From positions 1 through 64,000 of the IMG/VR virus record IMGVR_UViG_3300042887_005324: 64,000 bases of DNA; one strand, 5' to 3'. This document shows, one piece after another, positions 32,773-41,830 of the stretch. The notes beneath the pieces were generated by a model. The model worked only from the letters and a program-made list of their open reading frames with translations. It did not search any database and was not told where the DNA came from. A program made the position numbers and the translations under genes. The first letter of the stretch is position 1. Every line of letters begins with the position of its first letter. Source of the DNA: a virus.

Positions 32773-33693
32773 ATGAAAAGAATTTTGAAGTATAAAGATC
32801 ATCAAAAAAGTATTTTAATAGCTGAAGAATTAATTGAACTAATTTTGAATCCTCAACTTAATGAGTCTAAATTAGATGATAGTCATATAAAAAATATATT
32901 AAAGTCATTAGCTGGAGACTTGAAATTCAACTATAGTTTAATATTTACTTTTGGTGCTGGTATTGGAGCAATGATTCCTATTGTTTCGAACCTACTTAAA
33001 AATGCTAGTTTAAATGTTGAATTAACTGATGAAAACATTGTTTTATTGTGTATCACGGCACTTGCAATAACTTACTTAGAAGAACAAAAGAATAAAACAG
33101 GTGAACATGAAATTGAATGTCAAGATTGTAAAGGTCAAGGACATAATATAGATTGTGAACTTTGTGATGGAGAAGGGTGTGATGATTGTGAAAAAGACTG
33201 TGAAACTTGTAAAGGTAGTGGTTTAGTAAAAAGTTTAGTCACTAAAGAAGATGCTAAAACTTTATTAGAAGAATTAAAATTAAGAGGTATCGGTAATGGT
33301 ATTGTGAAAAAACTTGTTAACTGTTTCAAATCAATAGGTAATGTATTAAAAGTAATTTTCAGAAATACTCCGTATATAGTTACAGGATTTTTAGATATGT
33401 TCGGATATACATCATTGTTGTTACCAACTATGAATGCAATTTCAACTCTAATTGGCAAATATGATTTCAATTTAGATAATCTTCCGATTAATTTATTAAC
33501 AGTTGGTGTTGGTGTTACTTCATTGTTAGCAAAAAACAGTCTGAATTATTTAATAACAAGATTAAAAGATAAATTCAACTTAAAAGTTAATCCAGATTTA
33601 GATAAACCTACAGTTGTGAGACCTTATAGTGGAGAAATCAAAGATGGTGAAGAAAGAGATTTAGGTAAAAATCAATTAATTAAAGAACAGTAA
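32773..33693 (+). CDS. Membrane protein with DnaJ-type cysteine-rich insert
   Basis: 306 residues. Hydrophobic segments near 58-78 (IFTFGAGIGAMIPIV), 90-108 (IVLLCITALAITYL), 205-225 and 235-255 suggest several membrane spans. Between them, residues ~115-155 hold IECQDCKGQGHNIDCELCDGE-type CxxC repeats, like DnaJ and like the C-terminus of 17787-19187. Zinc binding on one face of a membrane is implied. Next gene starts 2 bases later. Confidence 0.6.
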   Translation: MKRILKYKDHQKSILIAEELIELILNPQLNESKLDDSHIKNILKSLAGDLKFNYSLIFTFGAGIGAMIPIVSNLLKNASLNVELTDENIVLLCITALAITYLEEQKNKTGEHEIECQDCKGQGHNIDCELCDGEGCDDCEKDCETCKGSGLVKSLVTKEDAKTLLEELKLRGIGNGIVKKLVNCFKSIGNVLKVIFRNTPYIVTGFLDMFGYTSLLLPTMNAISTLIGKYDFNLDNLPINLLTVGVGVTSLLAKNSLNYLITRLKDKFNLKVNPDLDKPTVVRPYSGEIKDGEERDLGKNQLIKEQ

Positions 33694-33694
33694 T

Positions 33695-35950
33695 ATGAGT
33701 TTGAGTAAAAAATACAGTGATTTTTTATTGATGAGATTATTTGAATCTGTCTTCGTTACAAGTAGAGAGTTCAAACAGATTATTAATGATATGCCAAATA
33801 CTGATAAAATTGCAGATATTTTGTATAGTATTATTGATGAAAGAACAGATATTAAAACTAATTATAATTTAGTTGATATTCAGAAAGACAAAAATGATGA
33901 AATTTCATTTTTGCCAGATACTCAGTATCAAAGATTCATCACTAAAGGTGAGGATGTATCTACTAAGACTAAGAGTAATTCAAAAATTGGTAGAATGATT
34001 GGGCAAATTTTGAGAGACAATGGTCACACTAAATTTACTGATTCGGATATTGAGAAATTCGTAAATTCATTCAAATCTCAGTGGAATAAGAAACATGGAA
34101 TTATTAACCGTAAAACTGAAGTAGTCAAAGGTGATCAAATTTTAAAGTGGTATAACAGTAAGAATTATAATTCCGATAAAGGAACCTTAGGTAGCTCTTG
34201 TATGAGATATGATAAAGTGAATCACTTTATGAATATCTATGCTAAAAATCCAGATAAAATATCTATGGTTATTATTACTGAAGAAGGTAAATTAGTAGCA
34301 AGAGCTTTATTCTGGGTACTAGATGAAACAACTGCTGGATCAAGTAAAAAGTTCTATTTAGATAGAATTTATACTGAACAGGATTCTGATTTTCAGTTTG
34401 TTTATGATTGGGTTGTTGAGAATCTATGTGCCAATGATCCAAAAATTCTAACGTCACATAAAAATGGTGATAATCAATATGAGATGAAAGTTTTCTTAAA
34501 AAACACTAAATTTGATCATTATCCTTATGCTGACACATTTAATTATTTATATGAAAGATTAAACAAAGATGGTCAAGTTACTGGAAGTGGATTTGTTTCT
34601 AACCTACATGATGAATCTATGGCTGAGCAGACAAAAGATGGTCAGAGTTTTCTTATTTCTGAAATAAGAAATCACAGTGAAGGTACTCCGAGTAATTTAA
34701 GTCATGTATATTCAGAATATTTTGATAGTTATATACTGAAAAGTGAGGCAGTGAAAGATCATAGATTAGGTTGGATTCCAAAATCCAAATGTAAAAGATG
34801 TGAGTTTGATGGTGAATGGATTTATGAAGAAAATGCTATCTGGTCTGATGCAATGCAAGATTGGATTCATAAAGATTTTGCACGCGATTCAGACTTTGGA
34901 GTTGTTCATAAAGATGCTGTGAAAAAAGTGGCGACCAAATATATTGGTAAATATACTAACCCTATAGATTTTATAAACGGATTAGGAAAAGGTGAAGAAT
35001 TGTTTGAGATCAAAGATATGATTAAGTCATCATCTTCAGAATTTGAGATACCAGAAAATCGATATGGAGGTCCTCGATATTATATAAAAGAATTACTAGT
35101 GAAAGATATTTGGGGTGATTACCAAGTAAAACAATCATCATTTGAATTACACGAATGTGATGATGTTGAATTAACAAAAAAAGTTGAGTTTTCAAATCTG
35201 ATTATAAGATCTAAGTATATGATGTTAGATGATGCAGTTTTATTTGATGTAAATTACACAGATACTACAATATGGATAGGTTTTAGTGATCTAAAGGATT
35301 TTTATGATCAAGCGTATTATACAAAATTCATGGAATTTTTAAAATCATCAAATATTGATGAATCTACTAAAAAGAGAATTAGTGAAGTCAAAACGAAGTT
35401 TCATGAATATTGGTTCGCTGAGTCTAGTGCTTATCGTACAGCCTTTAACTTACAGGAAAAAATGAAGAATGTCACTCCTGAAGAAGTTGTTTTAGAACTT
35501 TATGAGTCGGTTTGTTCAAAACTTGCAAAAAAAGGTTTTTTTGAAGAACGTGTTATAGAGGCTCTTGAAAATGAATATTATGACTATATGAGTATGAGTC
35601 CCGAAAATAAAGACGAAGTAATAAAATTTAGCTTAAAATTAATTGAGGTCATGATCCTACCATATCTTATCACAGAAGATAGTTACGATTCTAAAATTGA
35701 ACTACAAAAATGGTGTTCAAATAGTTCATCAATTCGAAGTGAAATGAGTAAGATTGCGTTAGATATCGCACAGCTCAAAGACCGTTACTTCAGTTATTTA
35801 AGATCTGTCTTTAGGGAATTTCTAAATGAAATTAGAATTGAAAAAAGACAAGGTCTTGAAGAATTGTTAAGAAATTATAGTCTGACTAGTCGTGAGTTAG
35901 AAATGTTTATTTCAAAAATCAATTTGGAAAAAATGAGTCCATTTAAATAA
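33695..35950 (+). CDS. KGTLxxSCM-family protein, large member
   Basis: 751 residues. N-terminus KKYSDFLLMRLFES fits the shared peptide. The core has IGRMIGQIL, FTDSDIEKFV, KWYNSKNY, DKGTLGSSCMRYD, NPDKISMVII, RALFWVL and YLDRIYTEQDSD. A middle region has YS-type repeats plus a CKRC pair (VYSEYFDSYI, AIWSDAMQDWI). The last ~250 residues are helical and unique. It is the longest of three paralogues and may be a virion or internal protein. Confidence 0.6.
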   Translation: MSLSKKYSDFLLMRLFESVFVTSREFKQIINDMPNTDKIADILYSIIDERTDIKTNYNLVDIQKDKNDEISFLPDTQYQRFITKGEDVSTKTKSNSKIGRMIGQILRDNGHTKFTDSDIEKFVNSFKSQWNKKHGIINRKTEVVKGDQILKWYNSKNYNSDKGTLGSSCMRYDKVNHFMNIYAKNPDKISMVIITEEGKLVARALFWVLDETTAGSSKKFYLDRIYTEQDSDFQFVYDWVVENLCANDPKILTSHKNGDNQYEMKVFLKNTKFDHYPYADTFNYLYERLNKDGQVTGSGFVSNLHDESMAEQTKDGQSFLISEIRNHSEGTPSNLSHVYSEYFDSYILKSEAVKDHRLGWIPKSKCKRCEFDGEWIYEENAIWSDAMQDWIHKDFARDSDFGVVHKDAVKKVATKYIGKYTNPIDFINGLGKGEELFEIKDMIKSSSSEFEIPENRYGGPRYYIKELLVKDIWGDYQVKQSSFELHECDDVELTKKVEFSNLIIRSKYMMLDDAVLFDVNYTDTTIWIGFSDLKDFYDQAYYTKFMEFLKSSNIDESTKKRISEVKTKFHEYWFAESSAYRTAFNLQEKMKNVTPEEVVLELYESVCSKLAKKGFFEERVIEALENEYYDYMSMSPENKDEVIKFSLKLIEVMILPYLITEDSYDSKIELQKWCSNSSSIRSEMSKIALDIAQLKDRYFSYLRSVFREFLNEIRIEKRQGLEELLRNYSLTSRELEMFISKINLEKMSPFK

Positions 35951-36037
35951 AAATTAACTCTATTCTAAAAATTAATGTTTTAAAATTATTAATAATTTAT
36001 AGAAGAATATATATTAAACTTAAATCTCTCCATTCAC

Positions 36038-36045
36038 TATAAATA
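36038..36045 (+). promoter_or_regulatory. TATAAATA box upstream of gp41 N half
   Basis: TATAAATA 17 bases before the ATG at 36063, in a 112-base gap that otherwise shows only AT-rich sequence. Confidence 0.3.
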
Positions 36046-36062
36046 AAAAATAATTTTGAAAA

Positions 36063-36782
36063 ATGACAATATCTTTAGAAAAGATATTTTTCGGATATAT
36101 TATTAAGAATAAAAGATACTTTGAAATTGTAGAACCCTTCTTCTTCAAAAATTCTGAAATTCAATTCGTGTATTCTATTATTAGAAGTTACATGATTAAG
36201 AATATTGAAGCAGAAGTACCTCATCCAAAACAAATTCTTGAAATGGTATCTCTCGAAGATCGAGATGGTGTTATTACCAAAGAAGTTCTTAAATCAATGT
36301 TGACCGTAAACTTTGGTGAATATGATGAAACAAATTTCATTATTCCTAAATTTAACGCTTGGATTCTTTCAAACAGATTAAAAAGTGGTACAGTAGATAT
36401 TATTGATGAAACAAGAAATCTAGACTCTGTTAATGATTTTGAAGAAGCTGTAATCGCAGCTAATAGAATCAAAAGCATCGTAGATCAAATGTCTAAAACA
36501 GATTTTGTTAATGATGATGATTTGGGTTCTGATTTTGATGATCCAGAACACCATGTGCAAGATTCTTCAAGATTCAAAATCAGATCAGGACTTGATACTG
36601 TTGATCATATGTTAGGTGGAGGATGGGATATTTCTACACTTAATGTAATAATGGCTCAAACTAATGGAGGTAAGTGTAGTTTTTCTGATACTTACATTGA
36701 AGTTCGTGATAAAAATACTAATGTTATTGAGAAGTTAAAATTAGTTGATTTTTTTATTCGTCATAGGGGTACTAACATTTAA
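36063..36782 (+). CDS. 41: Replicative DNA helicase gp41/DnaB-like, N-extein plus short split-intein N part
   Basis: 239 residues. Residues 1-204 match the N-terminal and start of the RecA-like domain of T4 gp41 (GGGWDISTLNVIMAQTNGGK), ending in the Walker A lysine. Then C205 opens a very short intein N part of 35 residues (CSFSDTYIEVRDK to the stop). The Walker A GGK-S is completed only by splicing with 37994-39151. Helicase unwinds DNA at the phage fork. Confidence 0.88.
   Translation: MTISLEKIFFGYIIKNKRYFEIVEPFFFKNSEIQFVYSIIRSYMIKNIEAEVPHPKQILEMVSLEDRDGVITKEVLKSMLTVNFGEYDETNFIIPKFNAWILSNRLKSGTVDIIDETRNLDSVNDFEEAVIAANRIKSIVDQMSKTDFVNDDDLGSDFDDPEHHVQDSSRFKIRSGLDTVDHMLGGGWDISTLNVIMAQTNGGKCSFSDTYIEVRDKNTNVIEKLKLVDFFIRHRGTNI
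36675..36779 (+). other. Atypically short split intein, N part (gp41 intein)
   Basis: 35 residues starting with Cys1 and block A (SFSDTYIEV). No block B: that motif lies in the other piece, so the split site is much earlier than in the other two inteins here. Confidence 0.8.
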
Positions 36783-36807
36783 TATATAATGAAAAATAGG
36801 TGTAGAA

Positions 36808-37989
36808 ATGAACGCTGACTCGAAAAGAAAATATAAAAATATAGATTTACCATTTATTTGTCCTTTGACAGGAAGAACATTTAATTCAGTCAAGGGATTA
36901 GCTATTTATATAACTAAAAGTTTAAAATTAGATCATAAGTATTACTATGATAATTATATAAATCACAGAAGTATTGAGTGTTATTTCTGTGGTGGTATAG
37001 GAGAGTTTATTAGTGTGGGTAAGGGGTATCGAAATCTTTGCAATAATAAATTATGTATAGAGAAATCATTTAAGTCGAATTCAATTGATGGTATCAGATA
37101 TAGAGAAAATTGCTCTATGGAAGAAGCTAATCTGATATTTAGAAACACAAACAAAAAAAATCTTGAGAAGAGGACTAAAACTATATCAAGAATAAAGAAG
37201 GATAACCCAAATTTCTATAAAGAAAATAGTAGAAATTGTAAAGAGTATTGGGTCAAAAGGGGTTACTCGGAAAAAGAATCTATTCAGAAAAGTATTGATG
37301 TTATGAATGAAATACATAAAAAAACATCAACTAAAAGAAAAGAAGATAAGGAGAAGTATAAACATAGTTACAATACCTGTATAGAATATTATATAAAAAG
37401 AGGATACTCAGAAGAAGAAGGAAAAAGATTGATATCCGAGAGACAAAAGACTTTTTCATTAGAAATATGTATAAATAAATATGGTTCAGATAAGGGTTTA
37501 GAAATTTGGACAAATAGACAAAGTAATTGGTTAAATAAATTGAATACAAAACCAAATTCCGAAAAAATAAAAATAAACAGAAAAAAAATATCTAATAAAA
37601 CTGGATATTCGAAATCTTCTCAAGTTCTTTTTTGGAAAATTTATGATTTATTTAGAGATAATAATATAGAATTCGGAGAGTTAAATTCAGAATTCATAAA
37701 ATATGACGAAATTAATAGTAGGTTTTATAAGTATGATTATGTTGACCATACACTTAAAAAAGTCATAGAATTTAATGGTGACTACTGGCATTGTAATCCA
37801 AATGAGTATAGTTATGATTATTTTCATCAAGTATTAGAGAAAACAGCTGAACAAGTGTGGATAGACGATAAGTTTAAAAATAAACTACTAATGAATGATG
37901 GATATGACATTTTCATCATATGGGAGAGTGACTTTATGAGTAATCCTAAACAAGCATTGGACGCATGTATAGAATTTATAAAAAAATAA
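36808..37989 (+). CDS. Homing endonuclease, Vsr-like, between gp41 halves
   Basis: 393 residues. N-terminal third has a CPLTGRTF and CYFCGG-type zinc-like region; the middle has repeated YWVKRGYSEKES / YYIKRGYSEEEG segments, probably DNA-binding. The C-terminal ~120 residues look like the Vsr/EDxHD nuclease: SSQVLFWKIYDLF, YKYDYVDHTLKKVIEFNGDYWH and DGYDIFIIWESDF. This fits the nuclease family reported with fractured split-intein genes. Confidence 0.8.
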   Translation: MNADSKRKYKNIDLPFICPLTGRTFNSVKGLAIYITKSLKLDHKYYYDNYINHRSIECYFCGGIGEFISVGKGYRNLCNNKLCIEKSFKSNSIDGIRYRENCSMEEANLIFRNTNKKNLEKRTKTISRIKKDNPNFYKENSRNCKEYWVKRGYSEKESIQKSIDVMNEIHKKTSTKRKEDKEKYKHSYNTCIEYYIKRGYSEEEGKRLISERQKTFSLEICINKYGSDKGLEIWTNRQSNWLNKLNTKPNSEKIKINRKKISNKTGYSKSSQVLFWKIYDLFRDNNIEFGELNSEFIKYDEINSRFYKYDYVDHTLKKVIEFNGDYWHCNPNEYSYDYFHQVLEKTAEQVWIDDKFKNKLLMNDGYDIFIIWESDFMSNPKQALDACIEFIKK

Positions 37990-37993
37990 AAGT

Positions 37994-38431
37994 ATGATAT
38001 TAGAATATGTAAATGGTGATTCCTTATTACAGGGCAAATATGATAGACCTTTGTATGATAAATTTATTGAAGCTTATGAGGTCGATCGATACGAAGTATT
38101 GACTTCAAATGGATTTGTAAATGTAGAGGGTATAGGAAAGACGATAGAATATGAAGAGTGGTACTTAGTTACTTCAGGTAAAAAAGATATAATATGTGCT
38201 GACAAACATATATTATATCGATGTGATAATATAGATTTTGATAATAAAAAGTGTGAATTAACAGAGATATACTGCTTTAATTTGCTAGTAGGTGATTGGA
38301 TTATGACAAAAGATGGACCTGAAAAAATAATACACTTAGGATTGACTGGAAAAATGTCTAATATGTATGATCTTCAATTATCTGATGGATCTAAAAAACA
38401 GTATTATACAAATGATATATTAAGTCATAAT
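37994..38431 (+). other. Long split intein, C part (gp41 intein)
   Basis: 146 residues carrying block B (IICADKHILYR) and blocks F/G (MYDLQLSDG, YYTNDILSHN). The last Asn146 is followed by extein Ser+1. Confidence 0.85.
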
Positions 38432-39151
38432 TCATTATGGATGCAAAATTTCGCAGTAAGATCTGCTGATATGGGATATAATGTGCTGTATATTACATTA
38501 GAAATGAGTGAGAGAAAAGTAATGAAGAGATTAGGTGCAATGAGGTTGAAAATTCCTATTAATGATTATGATAATGTTAGTAAGGATGTTGAATTAATCA
38601 AAAGAAAAATAAGTAATTTAAAAAATACTAATAATAGTGATTTGTTTGAGAAGAAAGTAGGAAAAATTATTACAAAATTCTGGGCAGCTGGTACGGCAAC
38701 AATTAATGATTTCGATAATTATATTCAGAAACTAAAAGAAAAGAAAAATATTAAAATTGATTTAGTGGTTGTTGATTACATAACACTAATTGCGCCAGTA
38801 AAAGGAATAGCAGGTGATAATTTATACACAAAAGGTAAATCTTTAGCAGAAGGACTAAGAGCAATTGGTGCCAAATTCAAAGTTCCAATTATTACTGGCG
38901 TTCAAGTTGCTAAAGATGCTTGGAATTCTAATGATATAACATTAGAACAAGTTCCAGAATCTAAAGCAATCGCGGAAACAGCAGACACTTTTTTTGCTAT
39001 AATAAGAACTGAAGAGATGAAAAGACAAAATATTTATCGATTCAAGTTGTTAAAACAAAGAGATGGTGATTTTTTGAAATCTCAAATAAAATTAAATCTA
39101 AATTCAACATATCTCACTTTAGAGAATGATGTATTTTTAGATTCAATTTAA
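37994..39151 (+). CDS. 41: Replicative DNA helicase gp41/DnaB-like, split-intein C part plus C-extein
   Basis: 385 residues. After the 146-residue intein part, the extein begins SLWMQNFAVRSADMGYNVLYITLEMSE, the T4 gp41 segment following Walker A. Walker B is LVVVDYITLIA, and IITGVQVAKDAW and SKAIAETADTFFAII are the later DnaB motifs. Total spliced helicase ~443 residues, close to T4 gp41 (475). Confidence 0.88.
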   Translation: MILEYVNGDSLLQGKYDRPLYDKFIEAYEVDRYEVLTSNGFVNVEGIGKTIEYEEWYLVTSGKKDIICADKHILYRCDNIDFDNKKCELTEIYCFNLLVGDWIMTKDGPEKIIHLGLTGKMSNMYDLQLSDGSKKQYYTNDILSHNSLWMQNFAVRSADMGYNVLYITLEMSERKVMKRLGAMRLKIPINDYDNVSKDVELIKRKISNLKNTNNSDLFEKKVGKIITKFWAAGTATINDFDNYIQKLKEKKNIKIDLVVVDYITLIAPVKGIAGDNLYTKGKSLAEGLRAIGAKFKVPIITGVQVAKDAWNSNDITLEQVPESKAIAETADTFFAIIRTEEMKRQNIYRFKLLKQRDGDFLKSQIKLNLNSTYLTLENDVFLDSI

Positions 39152-39168
39152 AAAATTAAATACATTCA

Positions 39169-40104
39169 ATGAGTGCTAAAAGAAAAAAAGACATTGATTT
39201 AGAAGTTGATGAAGATTATAATGAGGATTTAGTAACAGAAGAATCTAAAGATGTATCTGTTGAAGAAGAGTCAGAAGTCGAGGAAGAATCTATCGAAATT
39301 GATAGTGACGAATTCACAGATGATGTAATTGAAATTGATGAGGATGATCTAAGCTTAGAGGTTGAAGAAAAAACCGATGATGTTGTTTTATCTAAACATA
39401 AAATTCAAGGTAAACACAGTTTGAAGTATGATTCGATCTTCAAAGGTAAAAAAGAAGATCCTTTGAGTGAAGATTCATATGAAATGGGTACTAGTTTTAA
39501 TGATACATTTGAAGTAGATAAGTCCTCTCATTACTGGTTCGAATCAATTGATAACGAGAATTACATCAAAGATAAAAGAATCAAAGAAAGAGTCTATCAG
39601 GTTTTGTCAGAACATACTGATATAAACTTTTTGAATAATAGAAGAAAACCGTCTAGAGTGGATTTTAATCAATATTATTATTTATTAAAAACAAATCTTC
39701 AACAAGAAAGTTTCACAAATATTGAGCTTTTCAATGAATTAGCTGTCTATTTTTCTGATAACTTATTTAACATGTTTAAGTTATTAGATAATAAGTGGAG
39801 AAATCTAATAATCGTTGAACTACAAGATCATATTGGTAAACAAAATTATTCACACGAAATCAGAAATAGAAATATTTATGAAGGAACTGAAATAGAATTC
39901 TTAGCAGAAGATCCTAACTTAATGAACAAAGAACTAATTCATGTAACAGGAGTTGTTGTAGAAACTGATTATGAAAATTCTGTTTATATGGTCAATTCTT
40001 ACGAAAAAATATATGAAGTTGAGATTAATAAAATAACAAAAATATTAAATAATACGAAATTCAAGTATAACCTGAATAAACTAAATAACATAGATTTTCT
40101 ATAA
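39169..40104 (+). CDS. Hypothetical protein with acidic N-terminus
   Basis: 311 residues. The first ~90 are mostly Asp, Glu, Ser and Val; the remainder looks folded (SHYWFESIDNENYIKD and a helical middle, then a small strand-rich C-terminal domain TEIEFLAEDPN). 17 bases after gp41, so co-transcribed. It could be a helicase partner; this is guesswork. Confidence 0.55.
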   Translation: MSAKRKKDIDLEVDEDYNEDLVTEESKDVSVEEESEVEEESIEIDSDEFTDDVIEIDEDDLSLEVEEKTDDVVLSKHKIQGKHSLKYDSIFKGKKEDPLSEDSYEMGTSFNDTFEVDKSSHYWFESIDNENYIKDKRIKERVYQVLSEHTDINFLNNRRKPSRVDFNQYYYLLKTNLQQESFTNIELFNELAVYFSDNLFNMFKLLDNKWRNLIIVELQDHIGKQNYSHEIRNRNIYEGTEIEFLAEDPNLMNKELIHVTGVVVETDYENSVYMVNSYEKIYEVEINKITKILNNTKFKYNLNKLNNIDFL

Positions 40105-40207
40105 AAAATAATTTTTTTAATAGAATAAAAAATCCAAAAAAAATTAAGATTAGAAATAAAAGTTGAAAATATAGGCGATATATATCAATACAAAAAAAAT
40201 TAAAAAG

Positions 40208-41830
40208 ATGATTAATATAAAAGTTACGAAAAGAAACGGTAAAAAAGAGCCAGTAATGTTAGACAAAGTTCTAGACAGAATTAACCAACAAACATATGGT
40301 CTTGACTCAAAATGGATACAACCCTTTGAAGTTGCTCAAAAAGTAATTGAAGGAATTACACCAGACATTGAAACAAGAATTCTCGACCAATTAGCAATGG
40401 AAACTGCTGCTAGTTTAACAACAAAACATCCAGATTATGCGACTTTAGCAGCTAGAATTGCTATTACTTCTTTGCACAAAGATACTAAGAAGAGTTTTAG
40501 TGAGACTGTTAAAGATCTTTATGATTATGTTGATCCAAATACTAGAAAACACTCACCAATTGTTTCTAAATCTTTTTATGATATCGTAATGAGAAATGCT
40601 GATGAATTAGATTCGGCGATTGTTCACTCTAAGGATCATAATTTTGATTACTTTGGATTTAAGGTTTTGGAAAGAAGTTACTTATTGAAACTAAATGGCA
40701 AAGTTGCTGAGAGACCTCAGTACATGTATATGAGAACAGCTATTCAAATTTGGGGTGAGAATCTACCAAAAGTTATTGAAACTTATAATCTTTTATCTGA
40801 AGGTTTTTACACACACGCCACGCCAACTCTTTTCAACTCTGGTACAACTCGTCCACAATTATCATCTTGTTTTTTATTAGATGTTGAAGATGATTCTATT
40901 GAAGGTATTTTCAATACTCTAAAAGAATCTGCACAAATATCTAAAAATGCAGGAGGTATTGGTATAGCTTTCAACAAAATTAGAGCTAAAGGTACTTATA
41001 TCGCTGGTACTAATGGTACATCAAATGGTATCATTCCTTTCTTGAAGATTTACAATGAAACAGCAAGAGCTGTAGACCAAGGTGGTGGAAAAAGAAAAGG
41101 ATCAATTGCTATTTATATGGAACCCTGGCACGCTGATATCTTTGATTTCTTGGATTTAAGGAAAAACCAAGGTAAAGAAGAATTAAGAGCTCGTGATTTA
41201 TTCTTAGCACTTTGGACTAATGACCTATTCATGGAAAGAGTAGACTTAGATGAAGATTGGACTTTGATGTGTCCTCATGAGTGTCCAGGTTTGACAGAAG
41301 CTTATGGTGATGATTTTAGAAAAATGTATATTGACTATGAAACAAAAGGGTATGGTAAGAAAACCGTTAAAGCTCGTGAATTATGGAATAAAGTTTTAGA
41401 ATCACAAGTTGAAACCGGTACTCCATACATTCTTTACAAAGATTCAATTAATGAAAAATCTAATCAGGCTAACATTGGTGTGATTAAGAGCTCTAATCTC
41501 TGTTTGGATGGTGATACAATTGTGAAATGTAGAATAGATGGAGTTGAGAAAGAATTCGACATGGTCACATTAGATGTTCTTTTTAAGAATGGTGAGAGAA
41601 TAGAGGTTTTAAGTAGAGATTTAGAATCTGGTATTGATGAATGGTGTTTAGTTGAGAATTCTGGGATGACAAATCATAATGCTGAAACAATAAAGATTAC
41701 TGATGAGAATGGAAACTATATAATATGTACAGAAGATCATCAAGTTTGGACACAAAATAGAGGTTATGTCAGAGCAGGTGATTTAGAAGAAAAGGATATT
41801 CTATTATTAAATGAAAAGGAACTTATATAA
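40208..41830 (+). CDS. nrdA: Class I ribonucleotide reductase large subunit, N-extein plus split-intein N part
   Basis: 540 residues. Residues 1-90 form an ATP-cone (KRNGKKEPVMLDKV). The barrel contains THATPTLFNSGTTRPQLSSCF with the first redox Cys, NAGGIGIAFNKIR, and AVDQGGGKRKGSIAIYMEPWH. Residue 431 ends SSNL and the next Cys is intein Cys1 (CLDGDTIV). The real thiyl-radical Cys of SNLC is supplied by the downstream extein. It reduces ribonucleotides for phage DNA synthesis. Confidence 0.92.
   Translation: MINIKVTKRNGKKEPVMLDKVLDRINQQTYGLDSKWIQPFEVAQKVIEGITPDIETRILDQLAMETAASLTTKHPDYATLAARIAITSLHKDTKKSFSETVKDLYDYVDPNTRKHSPIVSKSFYDIVMRNADELDSAIVHSKDHNFDYFGFKVLERSYLLKLNGKVAERPQYMYMRTAIQIWGENLPKVIETYNLLSEGFYTHATPTLFNSGTTRPQLSSCFLLDVEDDSIEGIFNTLKESAQISKNAGGIGIAFNKIRAKGTYIAGTNGTSNGIIPFLKIYNETARAVDQGGGKRKGSIAIYMEPWHADIFDFLDLRKNQGKEELRARDLFLALWTNDLFMERVDLDEDWTLMCPHECPGLTEAYGDDFRKMYIDYETKGYGKKTVKARELWNKVLESQVETGTPYILYKDSINEKSNQANIGVIKSSNLCLDGDTIVKCRIDGVEKEFDMVTLDVLFKNGERIEVLSRDLESGIDEWCLVENSGMTNHNAETIKITDENGNYIICTEDHQVWTQNRGYVRAGDLEEKDILLLNEKELI
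41501..41827 (+). other. Split intein, N part (NrdA intein)
   Basis: 109 residues: block A CLDGDTIVKC, block B ICTEDHQVWT near residue 80, then a stop. Conventional split position, unlike the gp41 intein. Confidence 0.88.
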
